This document shows positions 51,198 to 59,009 of a stretch of DNA of 64,000 nt, one piece after another (position 1 is the stretch's first letter; every line of letters begins with the position of its first letter). The position numbers were made by a program, and so were the translations under genes. The notes under the pieces were generated by a model. The model saw only the letters and a program-made list of their open reading frames with translations. It was not told where the DNA came from and made no database searches. Origin of the DNA: Oscillospiraceae bacterium. Lineage in GTDB: Bacteria; Bacillota; Clostridia; Oscillospirales; Acutalibacteraceae. The DNA lies in NCBI GenBank assembly GCA_015066385.1, contig SVOJ01000001.1:62001-126000 (forward strand). The letters are read 5' to 3'.

Positions 51198-53150
51198 ATG
51201 GCTACGAAAGAAACTCCTGACAATGCAACAGAAATTTCTGCAGAGTTACACCCAATGGCTCAAATAGTTGTTGATGCCCTTGGTAAATCACCCGTTGAAC
51301 TTAACAAAGGAAAAAAGTCAAAAATAAAAGAGATTTTTCCCATTCCAAGAGAGCAACAGATATTGTGGGCAGATGCAGAGTTTGATTTGCGCCCAAGTGG
51401 TATAGTCTGCACCGATGAGGGCGTTTTCATAAAAACCAATGTTGATGTTATAGCCAAAAAGGTAAAAAACAAAGATGGTAAAAAGGAAAAAGCAAAATCG
51501 CACCTTTTCTACTATCGTTGGGAGGATTTTGAGCCATCTTGGTTCGTTAGTGATGACGCTGAAGAAAACAGAGCCTTGATGGTTGAACCCCAATGTACAG
51601 AACATTTTATAAATGGATGTAAATCTTTAGCCGAATCAAGCAAAGCAACCGATGAGCCCGACGCTTTTGATTTCCTTATGGAAGACCGAGACATCGAAGA
51701 ATTACTTGCTAAAGTTGTACCTCTTGATGTCGCTGCGTGGCAATCAGCAGATTCAGCAGTTTTTGTTGAACAGAAGTCTGCTATCAATTCTCCTGCCGGA
51801 CATGGTGAAATGGCGGAAGAAGCAATTACAATAATGGATAAAATGTTGGGGCATGAGGCTTTTGTTATAGGTAGAGATAATGCAAAAGATGGTGCTGACC
51901 GTTGGGTAGACAGAGCTTTTATACAGACAAAATACTACAAATCAGCAACAGGCTCTTGCGAGGCTTGTTTCAGTAGCGAAACAGGAATGTATCGTTATAT
52001 GAATGGTAATAAGCCTATGCAGCTTGAAGTTCCCAAAGACCAATACGAGGCTGTCCTTAATAGGTTTGAAATGAAAATCAAGCAAGGAAAGGTTCCAGGT
52101 GTTACTGACCCTGCTGATGCAAAAAAGATTGTTCGCAAAGGACGATTAACATATAAACAGGCTGTAAATCTCACAAAGCCTGGCACGGTTGAATCTATTG
52201 CTTATGATGCTGCAACCGGAGCCGTTATTTGTAGCTGTGCTTTTGGTATAACCTTCGTTGCTACAGTTTTTCTTACCTGGCGCAGAACCGGGGATATTAA
52301 GGAGGCTGTTAAGGCAGGTGTTTCTGCCGGTCTTCAAGTGTTCGGTATTTCTTTCGTTCAACATATGGTTGTTTCGCAGATTGCAAGAACGGGACTTGCC
52401 AACGCATTAATGGCCCCAAGTCAGTTTGTTGTTCAAAAGTTAGGTTTCCAGGCATCAGCTACTATCGTAAATGGCATAAGGGCGCTGTCCGGTAAAAGTG
52501 CAATTTATGGTATTGCCGCATCAAAACATTTAGCAAAAATTCTTCGAAGCAATGCTGTAACCTCGGCTCTTTCTTTTGCCGTTTTTTCAATTCCTGAAAC
52601 ATATAAGGTTGCTTCAAGAAAAATTTCTGTGGCGCAATATGCCAAAAATATGTCTGTACTTATTGGCTCTATCGCAGGTGGAGCTGGTGGTGCTTTAGCC
52701 GCCGGGGTTGTTGCCGCCAAAGTTGCGGGGGCAGCCGGAACAGCTGTTGCTCCCGGTGTAGGAACAGCAGTCGGAATCGTTGGTGGTTTTGTTGGTGGTA
52801 TGGTAAGCTCGAAAGCCATAGACCTCGTGGGCGATGCGCTACGAGAAGATGATGCTGAAATAATCGGCAGACTTTTCAATGCAGTAGTATCGTGCTTAAT
52901 TGGTGAATATTTGCTCGATGCCACTGAAATGGATAAGCTCATCGAAAAGCTCGATGAAATTCCACAAAAAGAATTCAAGCCGTTGTTTGGTAAAATATTA
53001 AAAGCAGAGAAACAAGAAGAAACCATCCGTGTTTTTCTTACCCCTTACTTTGACTCCGTTATAAGTGAGAGAGAACCCTTCGCCTTACCTTCGGGTGAAA
53101 CAATTCTTGAAGCGATGGTTGAAGATTGCACAGAGGAAACCAATGCCTGA
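51198..53150 (+). CDS. Putative nuclease-membrane effector (prophage moron)
   Basis: 650 residues. Residues ~50-120 (QQILWADAEFDLRPSGIVCT, HLFYYRWEDFEPSWF) look like a bacterial PH-type domain. Residues ~200-250 contain GHGEMAEEA (E204), GADRWVD (D234) and FIQTKYY (Q243-x-K245), spaced like a PD-(D/E)XK nuclease core. Residues ~335-550 are hydrophobic and end in a long glycine zipper (SIAGGAGGALAAGVV, VGIVGGFVGGMV). It has its own promoter and terminator outside the late operon. I infer a membrane-tethered effector used by the lysogen, for example in superinfection exclusion; the family has bacterial relatives, but no function I can cite. Confidence 0.7.
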   Translation: MATKETPDNATEISAELHPMAQIVVDALGKSPVELNKGKKSKIKEIFPIPREQQILWADAEFDLRPSGIVCTDEGVFIKTNVDVIAKKVKNKDGKKEKAKSHLFYYRWEDFEPSWFVSDDAEENRALMVEPQCTEHFINGCKSLAESSKATDEPDAFDFLMEDRDIEELLAKVVPLDVAAWQSADSAVFVEQKSAINSPAGHGEMAEEAITIMDKMLGHEAFVIGRDNAKDGADRWVDRAFIQTKYYKSATGSCEACFSSETGMYRYMNGNKPMQLEVPKDQYEAVLNRFEMKIKQGKVPGVTDPADAKKIVRKGRLTYKQAVNLTKPGTVESIAYDAATGAVICSCAFGITFVATVFLTWRRTGDIKEAVKAGVSAGLQVFGISFVQHMVVSQIARTGLANALMAPSQFVVQKLGFQASATIVNGIRALSGKSAIYGIAASKHLAKILRSNAVTSALSFAVFSIPETYKVASRKISVAQYAKNMSVLIGSIAGGAGGALAAGVVAAKVAGAAGTAVAPGVGTAVGIVGGFVGGMVSSKAIDLVGDALREDDAEIIGRLFNAVVSCLIGEYLLDATEMDKLIEKLDEIPQKEFKPLFGKILKAEKQEETIRVFLTPYFDSVISEREPFALPSGETILEAMVEDCTEETNA

Positions 53151-53301
53151 TCTAAACGATTTTTATGCTTTTAAGATGACATCTTCCAATAACGGAGGCA
53201 GTAATAAAAGCGGTGGAAATGGTAGTGGTGAGAATGCGAACCTTTTAGTTTGGATAGTTGCTATTATATGTATTTTATGGATTGTCGGGAAATTGTTCTG
53301 A
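53143..53301 (+). CDS. 52-residue tail-anchored peptide
   Basis: MPDLNDFYAFKM starts a conserved-looking N-terminus, then a Gly/Ser/Asn-rich linker (about 14-31) and one C-terminal membrane span (LLVWIVAIICILWIVGKLF). It begins 8 nt before the stop of the 650-residue gene, with AGAGGA upstream, so the two are coupled. Small DFYAFK-type peptides with a Gly-rich linker recur in Clostridia. Role unknown; a partner or regulator of the membrane effector is plausible. Confidence 0.7.
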   Translation: MPDLNDFYAFKMTSSNNGGSNKSGGNGSGENANLLVWIVAIICILWIVGKLF

Positions 53302-53315
53302 TAATACCGATTCGG

Positions 53316-53357
53316 ATACCCATTAAGGTGTAAAAACCTCGATGGGTATATTTTTTT
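53316..53357 (+). terminator. Terminator of the moron operon
   Basis: Perfect 8-bp ATACCCAT / ATGGGTAT stem followed by T7. Confidence 0.8.
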
Positions 53358-53370
53358 ACCCATTTTTATA

Positions 53371-53434
53371 AAAAAATTCTGAAAACAGCTATAAAACACC
53401 CTGACAAAAACTCTCTTTTTCTCCATATGGTGAA
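53371..53434 (+). promoter_or_regulatory. Class II phage promoter-like element, copy 2
   Basis: Aligns with 10085-10150 over about 65 nt: AAATTCTGAAAA, ACACCCTGACAAAA, then CTCTTTTTCTCCATATGGTGA. CTGACA (53401-53406) and CATATG (53424-53429) are again 17 nt apart. It lies directly before the next regulator gene. Confidence 0.6.
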
Positions 53435-53446
53435 GGAGGTGCTGTT

Positions 53447-53836
53447 ATGACCGAACTTGAAGAAAAAAAGATATGGGATTTACGCTCCAAGGGTAAAGGC
53501 TATAAAGCAATCGCAATTGAGCTTAATCTTCCTACCGGAACCATAAAATCATATTGTACCCGAAATAAGGTCGGCAGTGGCAAATGCAGATATTGTGGTG
53601 AACCTATCGTTCAAACACCAGGCAGAAAGTCGAAAAAATACTGTTCAGAGGAGTGCAAAACAAAATGGTGGAATCGAAATAGAAAAATAATAAAGCATCG
53701 ATTTATTAAACCTAAGTTCTGTGAACATTGCGGACAGAGTTTTTTGCCGATTAAACGTCCCTCACAAAAATATTGCAGCCGTGACTGCTACCTTGACCAC
53801 ATAAGAAAGGGTGAAAACGATGTTAGATCTGAATGA
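53447..53836 (+). CDS. HTH / double zinc-ribbon regulator
   Basis: 129 residues. The N-terminal helix-turn-helix (1-45: KIWDLRSKGKGYKAIAIELN, LPTGTIKSYCTRN) resembles sigma region 4. Two treble-clef-like zinc units follow: CRYCGEPI with YCSEECK, and CEHCGQSF with YCSRDC. Proteins of this build stand upstream of serine recombinase genes in Firmicutes mobile elements and may regulate them. GAAGGAGG precedes the ATG. It overlaps the SHOCT-like gene by 17 nt. Confidence 0.8.
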   Translation: MTELEEKKIWDLRSKGKGYKAIAIELNLPTGTIKSYCTRNKVGSGKCRYCGEPIVQTPGRKSKKYCSEECKTKWWNRNRKIIKHRFIKPKFCEHCGQSFLPIKRPSQKYCSRDCYLDHIRKGENDVRSE

Positions 53837-53978
53837 GAAGAAAAATGCGTACATTGTTACGATGTCTTTGGCTAAATCTATGCTTGAAAAAGGCATAATA
53901 AACGAAGAAGAGTACGACAAAATTGATACAATTATGCTCAAAAAATACGGCTTAAATTCGTGTACTTTATGTTTGTAA
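53820..53978 (+). CDS. SHOCT-like short peptide
   Basis: 52 residues: MLDLNEKKNAYIVTMSLAKS, then MLEKGIINEEEYDKIDTIML and KKYG, the short C-terminal (SHOCT) helical hairpin motif used as an oligomerisation module. It occurs next to serine recombinases in many clostridial elements. AAAGGGTG is upstream of the ATG, which overlaps the regulator gene. Confidence 0.7.
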   Translation: MLDLNEKKNAYIVTMSLAKSMLEKGIINEEEYDKIDTIMLKKYGLNSCTLCL

Positions 53979-53981
53979 TTT

Positions 53982-54012
53982 ACTGGATAATAATAGATAA
54001 CAGAGGTAATAT
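53982..54012 (+). promoter_or_regulatory. Class I phage promoter motif, copy E (recombinase operon)
   Basis: ACTGGATAA (53982-53990), 16 nt, TAATAT (54007-54012), continuing as TAATATGTG as in copy A. It lies 27 nt before the first recombinase start and lacks the TACACA/TGTGTA dyad. Confidence 0.6.
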
Positions 54013-54038
54013 GTGTCATACCAAGGAGGTGATTTTTG

Positions 54039-55343
54039 ATGGAAAGAGTAATTGAACGGGTAGCGTTTGATACATTGAGCATTGCAAGGCTAAAGAAAGT
54101 TGCTGCGTATACCAGGGTGTCTTCTGGTAAAGATGCAATGCTTCATTCTTTGGCAGCACAAATCAGTTATTATAACAGTTTCATACAGTCCAACCCCGAA
54201 TGGTCTTTTGCCGGAATTTATACCGATGAAGCAATCAGCGGTACAAAGGTTAATCGTGAAGGGTTTCAGAGGATGATTGATGACTGCCGAAAAGGAAAAA
54301 TTGATATGATAGTAACCAAGTCCATATCACGATTTGCTCGCAATACGCTGACCTTATTGCAGACGGTTCGAGAGCTAAAAGAACTCGGTGTTGATGTGTT
54401 TTTTGAAGAACAGAACATTCATACAATGAGTGGTGCTGGAGAATTGCTCCTCACCATCCTTGCATCGTTTGCCCAGGAAGAGAGTCTTTCTGTGAGCCAA
54501 AACCAAAAATGGAGGGTGAAGCAGAATTTTGAAAAAGGACTGCCCTGGAACTGCACAATGCTCGGCTACAGATGTAAAAATGGTGAATTTGAAATTGAAC
54601 CAAAAGAAGCTGAAACAGTAAGGTTTATTTTCACTTCTTTCCTTGATGGTATGGGGCTTGAAGCTATAGCCCAAACGCTGAATTTACAAGGAGCAAAAAC
54701 AAGACATGAGAAACCCTGGGGTAAATCAAGCGTAAGGTGCATTCTTCAAAACCTTTCTTATACCGGAAATTTGATGTTGCAGACAACATACATAGAAAAC
54801 CACATCACAAAGAAAAAAGTATATAACAATGGTGAAAAGCAGCAATATTATGTTGAAAACAGTCATCCGGCTATTGTCAGCCAGGAAGAATTTGACCTGG
54901 TTCAAGCAGAATTAATACGGAGAGCTGACAAGCATTCACCAAAGGGAAGAAAAAAGAACCTTTATACTTTTTCGGGATTGCTTGTTTGTGGCAACTGCGG
55001 TGACACCTATAGAAGAAAAGTGACGAGCAAAAGAGTAGTTTATATTTGCAACACTTATAACACCAAAGGAAAAAGCATCTGTGCTTCAAAGGCTATCCCG
55101 GAAGAGACGCTGAAAACCTTAACCTTGGATATCCTGGGTATAGATTTTTTCGACGAAGAATACATCAAGGCACAGATTAAGCAAATTAAAATTGAAAATA
55201 ACTATAAAGTAGTTTTTTTCTTAAAAAACGGAGATGCGGTCACGAAAACCTGGGTCCCTATTTCACGAAAAGACAGTTGGACACCTGAAATGAAAGAAAG
55301 AGCAAGACAAGCTGAATTGATGAGAAAAGGAGCACACAGATGA
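54039..55343 (+). CDS. Large serine recombinase 1
   Basis: 434 residues. Resolvase domain with nucleophile S28 (AAYTRVSSG) and TKSISRFARNTLTLL. A recombinase domain follows (ETVRFIFTSFLDGMGLEAIA), then a zinc ribbon (LLVCGNCGDTYRRKV, YICNTYNTKGKSIC). It is short at the C-terminus and lacks the long coiled coil of recombinase 2. ATG 54039 has AAGGAGG upstream. Its stop overlaps the start of the second recombinase (ATGA). Likely integrates or excises the prophage together with its neighbour. Confidence 0.92.
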   Translation: MERVIERVAFDTLSIARLKKVAAYTRVSSGKDAMLHSLAAQISYYNSFIQSNPEWSFAGIYTDEAISGTKVNREGFQRMIDDCRKGKIDMIVTKSISRFARNTLTLLQTVRELKELGVDVFFEEQNIHTMSGAGELLLTILASFAQEESLSVSQNQKWRVKQNFEKGLPWNCTMLGYRCKNGEFEIEPKEAETVRFIFTSFLDGMGLEAIAQTLNLQGAKTRHEKPWGKSSVRCILQNLSYTGNLMLQTTYIENHITKKKVYNNGEKQQYYVENSHPAIVSQEEFDLVQAELIRRADKHSPKGRKKNLYTFSGLLVCGNCGDTYRRKVTSKRVVYICNTYNTKGKSICASKAIPEETLKTLTLDILGIDFFDEEYIKAQIKQIKIENNYKVVFFLKNGDAVTKTWVPISRKDSWTPEMKERARQAELMRKGAHR

Positions 55344-56920
55344 AAGAAAGAATAGTTCAGATAATACCAGCCATAAAAGACCCAAAAACAAGAAGATTAT
55401 TAGCTGAAAACAAACGAAGAAAGGTTGCAGCTTACGCTCGTGTTTCAACTGACAGCGAGGAACAAAAAACGAGTTATGTTGCCCAAATAGATTATTACAC
55501 TAACTATATTAATTCCCATGAAGACTGGGATTTCGTAAAAGTATACACCGATGAGGGTATTTCAGGAACGAACATTAAAAAGAGATACGGATTTCAAGAA
55601 ATGATAGATGATGCTGAAGCAGGCAAAATCGACCTCATTGTAACCAAATCAATTAGTAGATTCGCAAGAAATACCGTTGATACTCTTACAACCGTTAGAA
55701 CGCTTAAGGAAATCGGTGTTGAGGTGTTTTTTGAAAAAGAAAACATCCATACCCTCGACACAAGCGGTGAACTTCTTATAACAATTATGTCCTCAATTGC
55801 ACAGGAAGAAAGCAGGTCAATTTCCGAGAATATTACTTGGGGCCAAAGAAAGCGATTCGCCGATGGTAAGGTTACACTTCCGTATAGCCACTTCCTTGGG
55901 TTTGAAAAAGGTAATGGTGATTTTCCAATAGTTAACGAAAGCCAGGCAGTAATTGTGAGAAGAATATACAAGGAATTCTTGAATGGAAAAACTCCTTGTA
56001 TGATAGCAAATATTTTAACCCAAGAAGGGATACCTACACCGGCGGGAAAAACCAAATGGCGTCCTTCCACAATTTCAAGCATTTTGCAGAATGAAAAATA
56101 CAAAGGTTCGGCAATATTGCAAAAGGAATATACCTTGGATTTCCTTACGAAAAAAATGAAAAAGAATGAAGGCGAAGTTCCGCAGTACTATATTGAACAC
56201 AGCCACGAAGCTATTGTTTCCCCTGAAATCTTCGAAGCAGTTCAACTGGAATTAAAGAGAAGAAAAGAAATGGGAAAAAGTTACAGTGGTAACAGCATTT
56301 TTTCAACTCGCATAGTTTGCGGTGATTGTGGTGGTTACTATGGTTCAAAGGTATGGCACTCTAACAGTAAATACCGAAGAACAATATGGCAATGTAATAA
56401 TAAATTCAAAAATGGTGAGCATTGCAGCACATCGCACCTGGATGAAGAAGCAATACGTACTGCCTTTATTACAGCTTTTAATAAACTCCTTTCACAGCGT
56501 GATGAGCTGCTTGAAAACTGCAGAATTATGCAAGAAGTACTAACCGATACAACTGAAATTGATGAAAAAATCGAGGAGTTGTATTCGGACATAGAAATAA
56601 TAGAAGAACTTATAAAAAAAGCAATAATAGAAAATACTATGAAGGCGCAAGACCAGGAGGAGTTTTCCCACAAGTATTCTAAACTTGAAACAAGGCATTC
56701 CAAAGCCGTAAAAAGCCTTAAATCCCTTGAAGCGGAAAGGCAGCGTAAAGAAGAACAAGCTGAAGCTATAGGCGCATTTATGTTCCAGTTAAAAGAAAAC
56801 GATGAGCCCCTCACAGATTTTGATGAAAGGCTGTGGTTACATATGATTGACAGGGTTGTAATATATCACGATGAGAAGATGCAGTTTTTCTTCAAAGGAG
56901 GAACGGAAGTTACTATATAA
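55340..56920 (+). CDS. Large serine recombinase 2
   Basis: 526 residues. Catalytic S36 (AYARVSTD), TKSISRFARNTVDTL, a zinc ribbon (VCGDCGGYYGSKV, WQCNNKFKNGEHC) and a C-terminal coiled coil (about 400-490: EKIEELYSDIEIIEELIKKA) typical of integrases that control synapsis. Directly follows recombinase 1. The prophage right end, and so attR, is expected within the ~45 nt after this gene. Confidence 0.93.
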   Translation: MKERIVQIIPAIKDPKTRRLLAENKRRKVAAYARVSTDSEEQKTSYVAQIDYYTNYINSHEDWDFVKVYTDEGISGTNIKKRYGFQEMIDDAEAGKIDLIVTKSISRFARNTVDTLTTVRTLKEIGVEVFFEKENIHTLDTSGELLITIMSSIAQEESRSISENITWGQRKRFADGKVTLPYSHFLGFEKGNGDFPIVNESQAVIVRRIYKEFLNGKTPCMIANILTQEGIPTPAGKTKWRPSTISSILQNEKYKGSAILQKEYTLDFLTKKMKKNEGEVPQYYIEHSHEAIVSPEIFEAVQLELKRRKEMGKSYSGNSIFSTRIVCGDCGGYYGSKVWHSNSKYRRTIWQCNNKFKNGEHCSTSHLDEEAIRTAFITAFNKLLSQRDELLENCRIMQEVLTDTTEIDEKIEELYSDIEIIEELIKKAIIENTMKAQDQEEFSHKYSKLETRHSKAVKSLKSLEAERQRKEEQAEAIGAFMFQLKENDEPLTDFDERLWLHMIDRVVIYHDEKMQFFFKGGTEVTI

Positions 56921-56929
56921 AAAATAATA

Positions 56930-56967
56930 GGCTCGTTGATATTTTCTACCATCGAGCCTTTGTTTTA
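56930..56967. terminator. Terminator between recombinases and the leftward nuclease gene
   Basis: AGGCTCG / CGAGCCT stem with a T-rich tail on the plus strand. It lies in the gap between convergent genes and may serve both directions. Confidence 0.65.
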
Positions 56968-58281
56968 GAAACAGTTCCCACAAGTTGTATATCCACGAGA
57001 CAAGATGTCATCGAGGCTACCATTATATTCTTGCTTATTTTTATCCGCCATTTGTTTTACGGACCTACAACCGGGGTAATGAACTTTTTTCGTATTCGTA
57101 TTAAGAATGTATGAAGCTGAAACATTATGGCTACCGCTATTTGTAGTAGTGGGGGCCTTTGTCGTTGTTTCCTTAGTGGTTGTTTCTTTTTTTGTTGAGG
57201 TTTCAGAAGAACCACCTTCAAGATAGCTACTGCCCGTAGCATAGTTTATCACAACTCCGGGCTGAACATTATAACAATAAACATTAAAGCAAATACCATC
57301 TCCGCCGTCTTCGACAGAGTATGCTTCCATTTGCACACCACTTGCTACAAGATTGTTACCCTTGAAAATTGGGGTTATTCGATACATAACGTGGTTTCCG
57401 GTTTCGTTTATGTAGTCGGCTACCATATTTTCAAAAGGCAGCATACCCTCAATATTCAGATATTTTGTTCCGGTTATAAGATTTCTTCTGTTTGCATTTT
57501 CTGCGGAGAGCTGCCAACCAATAAGATGACAGCGGTTATATAAGTATTTACCACTTACACAATCGTATTGAGCTTGAACCCAACCGGACGGTTTTATGCT
57601 GCTTATGCTACCTCTTTCTTCACCGGGCCCCGGCATTATTTCTGCACCACAGCAAGCCATCGCAACACCGCATCTTCCATTACTGTCAAGAGATGTATAA
57701 GTCTCAAAGGCTTTTGAGGTTATTTCAGACTCGGTGAAATATGGTTTGTTGCCATTTACAGCTATATATGCTTTGCCAGAAAAATTGGGGATGTCCGCAA
57801 CAGAAACCTTATTTGAACTTAAGTTCTCTTTATTAGCTACGATTGAGGAGGTTGCTGTTTCGGTAGTTGGTTCGGTAGTTGGTTCGGTAGTTGGTTTGGT
57901 AGTTGGTTCGGTAGTTGGTTCTTCCGTGGTTGCAACTTCAGAAGTTAGCTCTTCGGTTGTTTGAGCAACAGTGGTGGCTGGCTCTTCTTCTTCGGTTGTA
58001 GTAACTGTTGTTTCATCTATTGGAACATCCGTCTCAAGCTGTGGCATAACCATACAGCCACCAACGAATAAAACTATTGATAAAAGAACAGCAACGAGTG
58101 TTTTTACCTTCAGTTTTTCTCTCAAGAATTTTCTAACAGGCTTAATCGGCATTGCTATAAGTCCCGCAAGCAAAATCAAAAAGCTACCAAAGGTAAAACC
58201 ATAGACTAAAACACCTAAAAAACACAATACTGCAAATGCCCACTGCAAGGCAGAAGAAAGGGTGTTACTTATCTTTTTCAT
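56965..58281 (-). CDS. Membrane-anchored DNA/RNA non-specific endonuclease
   Basis: 438 residues. Two N-terminal membrane segments (about 12-45 and 60-80), a Thr/Pro-rich spacer with EPTT repeats (about 90-145), then an EndA/NucA-type nuclease (about 160-350). The active-site block reads YNRCHLIGWQLSAENANRRN (H of the DRGH-like motif; N as metal ligand). The final 45 residues (KVHYPGCRSV, then TTCGNCF) form an Ada-like cysteine site. Secreted or surface nuclease acting outside the cell, in uptake or scavenging. AAAGGATGG precedes the ATG. Confidence 0.88.
   Translation of the reverse strand: MKKISNTLSSALQWAFAVLCFLGVLVYGFTFGSFLILLAGLIAMPIKPVRKFLREKLKVKTLVAVLLSIVLFVGGCMVMPQLETDVPIDETTVTTTEEEEPATTVAQTTEELTSEVATTEEPTTEPTTKPTTEPTTEPTTETATSSIVANKENLSSNKVSVADIPNFSGKAYIAVNGNKPYFTESEITSKAFETYTSLDSNGRCGVAMACCGAEIMPGPGEERGSISSIKPSGWVQAQYDCVSGKYLYNRCHLIGWQLSAENANRRNLITGTKYLNIEGMLPFENMVADYINETGNHVMYRITPIFKGNNLVASGVQMEAYSVEDGGDGICFNVYCYNVQPGVVINYATGSSYLEGGSSETSTKKETTTKETTTKAPTTTNSGSHNVSASYILNTNTKKVHYPGCRSVKQMADKNKQEYNGSLDDILSRGYTTCGNCF
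57859..57918. repeat. 12-bp tandem repeat encoding EPTT spacer
   Basis: Five copies of TTCGGTAGTTGG (one with T for C) encode the Thr/Pro-rich spacer of the nuclease on the minus strand. Copy number is likely variable. Confidence 0.85.
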
Positions 58282-58283
58282 TA

Positions 58284-58694
58284 TTAACCATCCTTTCTGA
58301 CATAGATTTCTTCTGTGATTTTCTTGTGTGATGATCCGGCAAAATCAGTTTTAGATACACGCTTGTATCCATTTGCCTTTAAATCGAAATCAAACTGTAT
58401 GTCAGAAGGATAATGACGGTTCCAGTTATAAAGGACTATTTCCGTACAGTTTTCAAAGTTGTATCCACCATCTTCGATAAAACAGTAGTCGTCTTTTTCT
58501 GCCTTATTAACGTAATCATTATCAATTGTTATGTTACCGCCTTCGGTAAATTGCCTTGATGAATAATCACTCATCCAAAGGCGTGAGTTTGTGGCTAAAT
58601 TAAGAATTCGTTCACGCAACACTCGGTCTTGGCTCTGTCGGCGGCCATTAAACATCAAGCCGTTCTTGTCATCAATACAAAAAATTAGTTTCAT
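58284..58694 (-). CDS. Conserved hypothetical protein paired with the nuclease
   Basis: 136 residues (MKLIFCIDDKNGLMFNGRRQ...), with SQDRVLRERILNLA, ENCTEIVLYNWNRHYPSDIQ, and FAGSSHKKITEEIYV. Relatives of this form are sometimes labelled ribonuclease Z in databases, but no zinc-hydrolase motif is visible, so I give no function. It lies 2 nt upstream of the nuclease gene with a GGAGG ribosome site, implying an operon. Confidence 0.78.
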   Translation of the reverse strand: MKLIFCIDDKNGLMFNGRRQSQDRVLRERILNLATNSRLWMSDYSSRQFTEGGNITIDNDYVNKAEKDDYCFIEDGGYNFENCTEIVLYNWNRHYPSDIQFDFDLKANGYKRVSKTDFAGSSHKKITEEIYVRKDG

Positions 58695-58798
58695 AAAAAC
58701 ACCTCCGAAAGTATTTAATAATAGCCTCTGTCCTATAAAAAGGTCTTGGAATGGCTTTATAGTTCTAATACATACAGATTAACATATTTTATGAAATA

Positions 58799-58839
58799 AA
58801 ACAAGCAAATAGCATTGTATTAACGCTATTTACTTGTTT
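58799..58839 (-). terminator. Terminator of the second recombinase operon
   Basis: 15-bp arms (AAACAAG-AAATAGC type, one mismatch) around an 11-nt loop, T-rich on the minus strand after the stem. The stop codon of the last gene lies inside the arm. Confidence 0.7.
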
Positions 58840-59009
58840 CGGCTTTGTATTTCTTCACAAACGGCATCAAACAGTTTCAGCTTTAGCTCGTAAGATATAT
58901 TTAGTTTGTTAATGTTTTTTACTACCATATCAAGATGAGCTTTACATATAGCTCGTGAAAGTTTTTCTTTTCCCTCCTCTGATACTGGCAATATAACCTT
59001 TATTTTCAA
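58830..59009 (-). CDS. 59-residue protein after ParB-like gene
   Basis: Begins at a TTG overlapping the stop of the ParB-like gene (TTGA), with AGGAG 12 nt upstream inside that gene. Helical and charged: VILPVSEEGKEKLSRAICKA, HLDMVVKNINKLNISYELKL, FDAVCEEIQ. No family recognised. Overlap and frame continuity argue for translational coupling. Confidence 0.5.
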   Translation of the reverse strand: MKIKVILPVSEEGKEKLSRAICKAHLDMVVKNINKLNISYELKLKLFDAVCEEIQSRNK

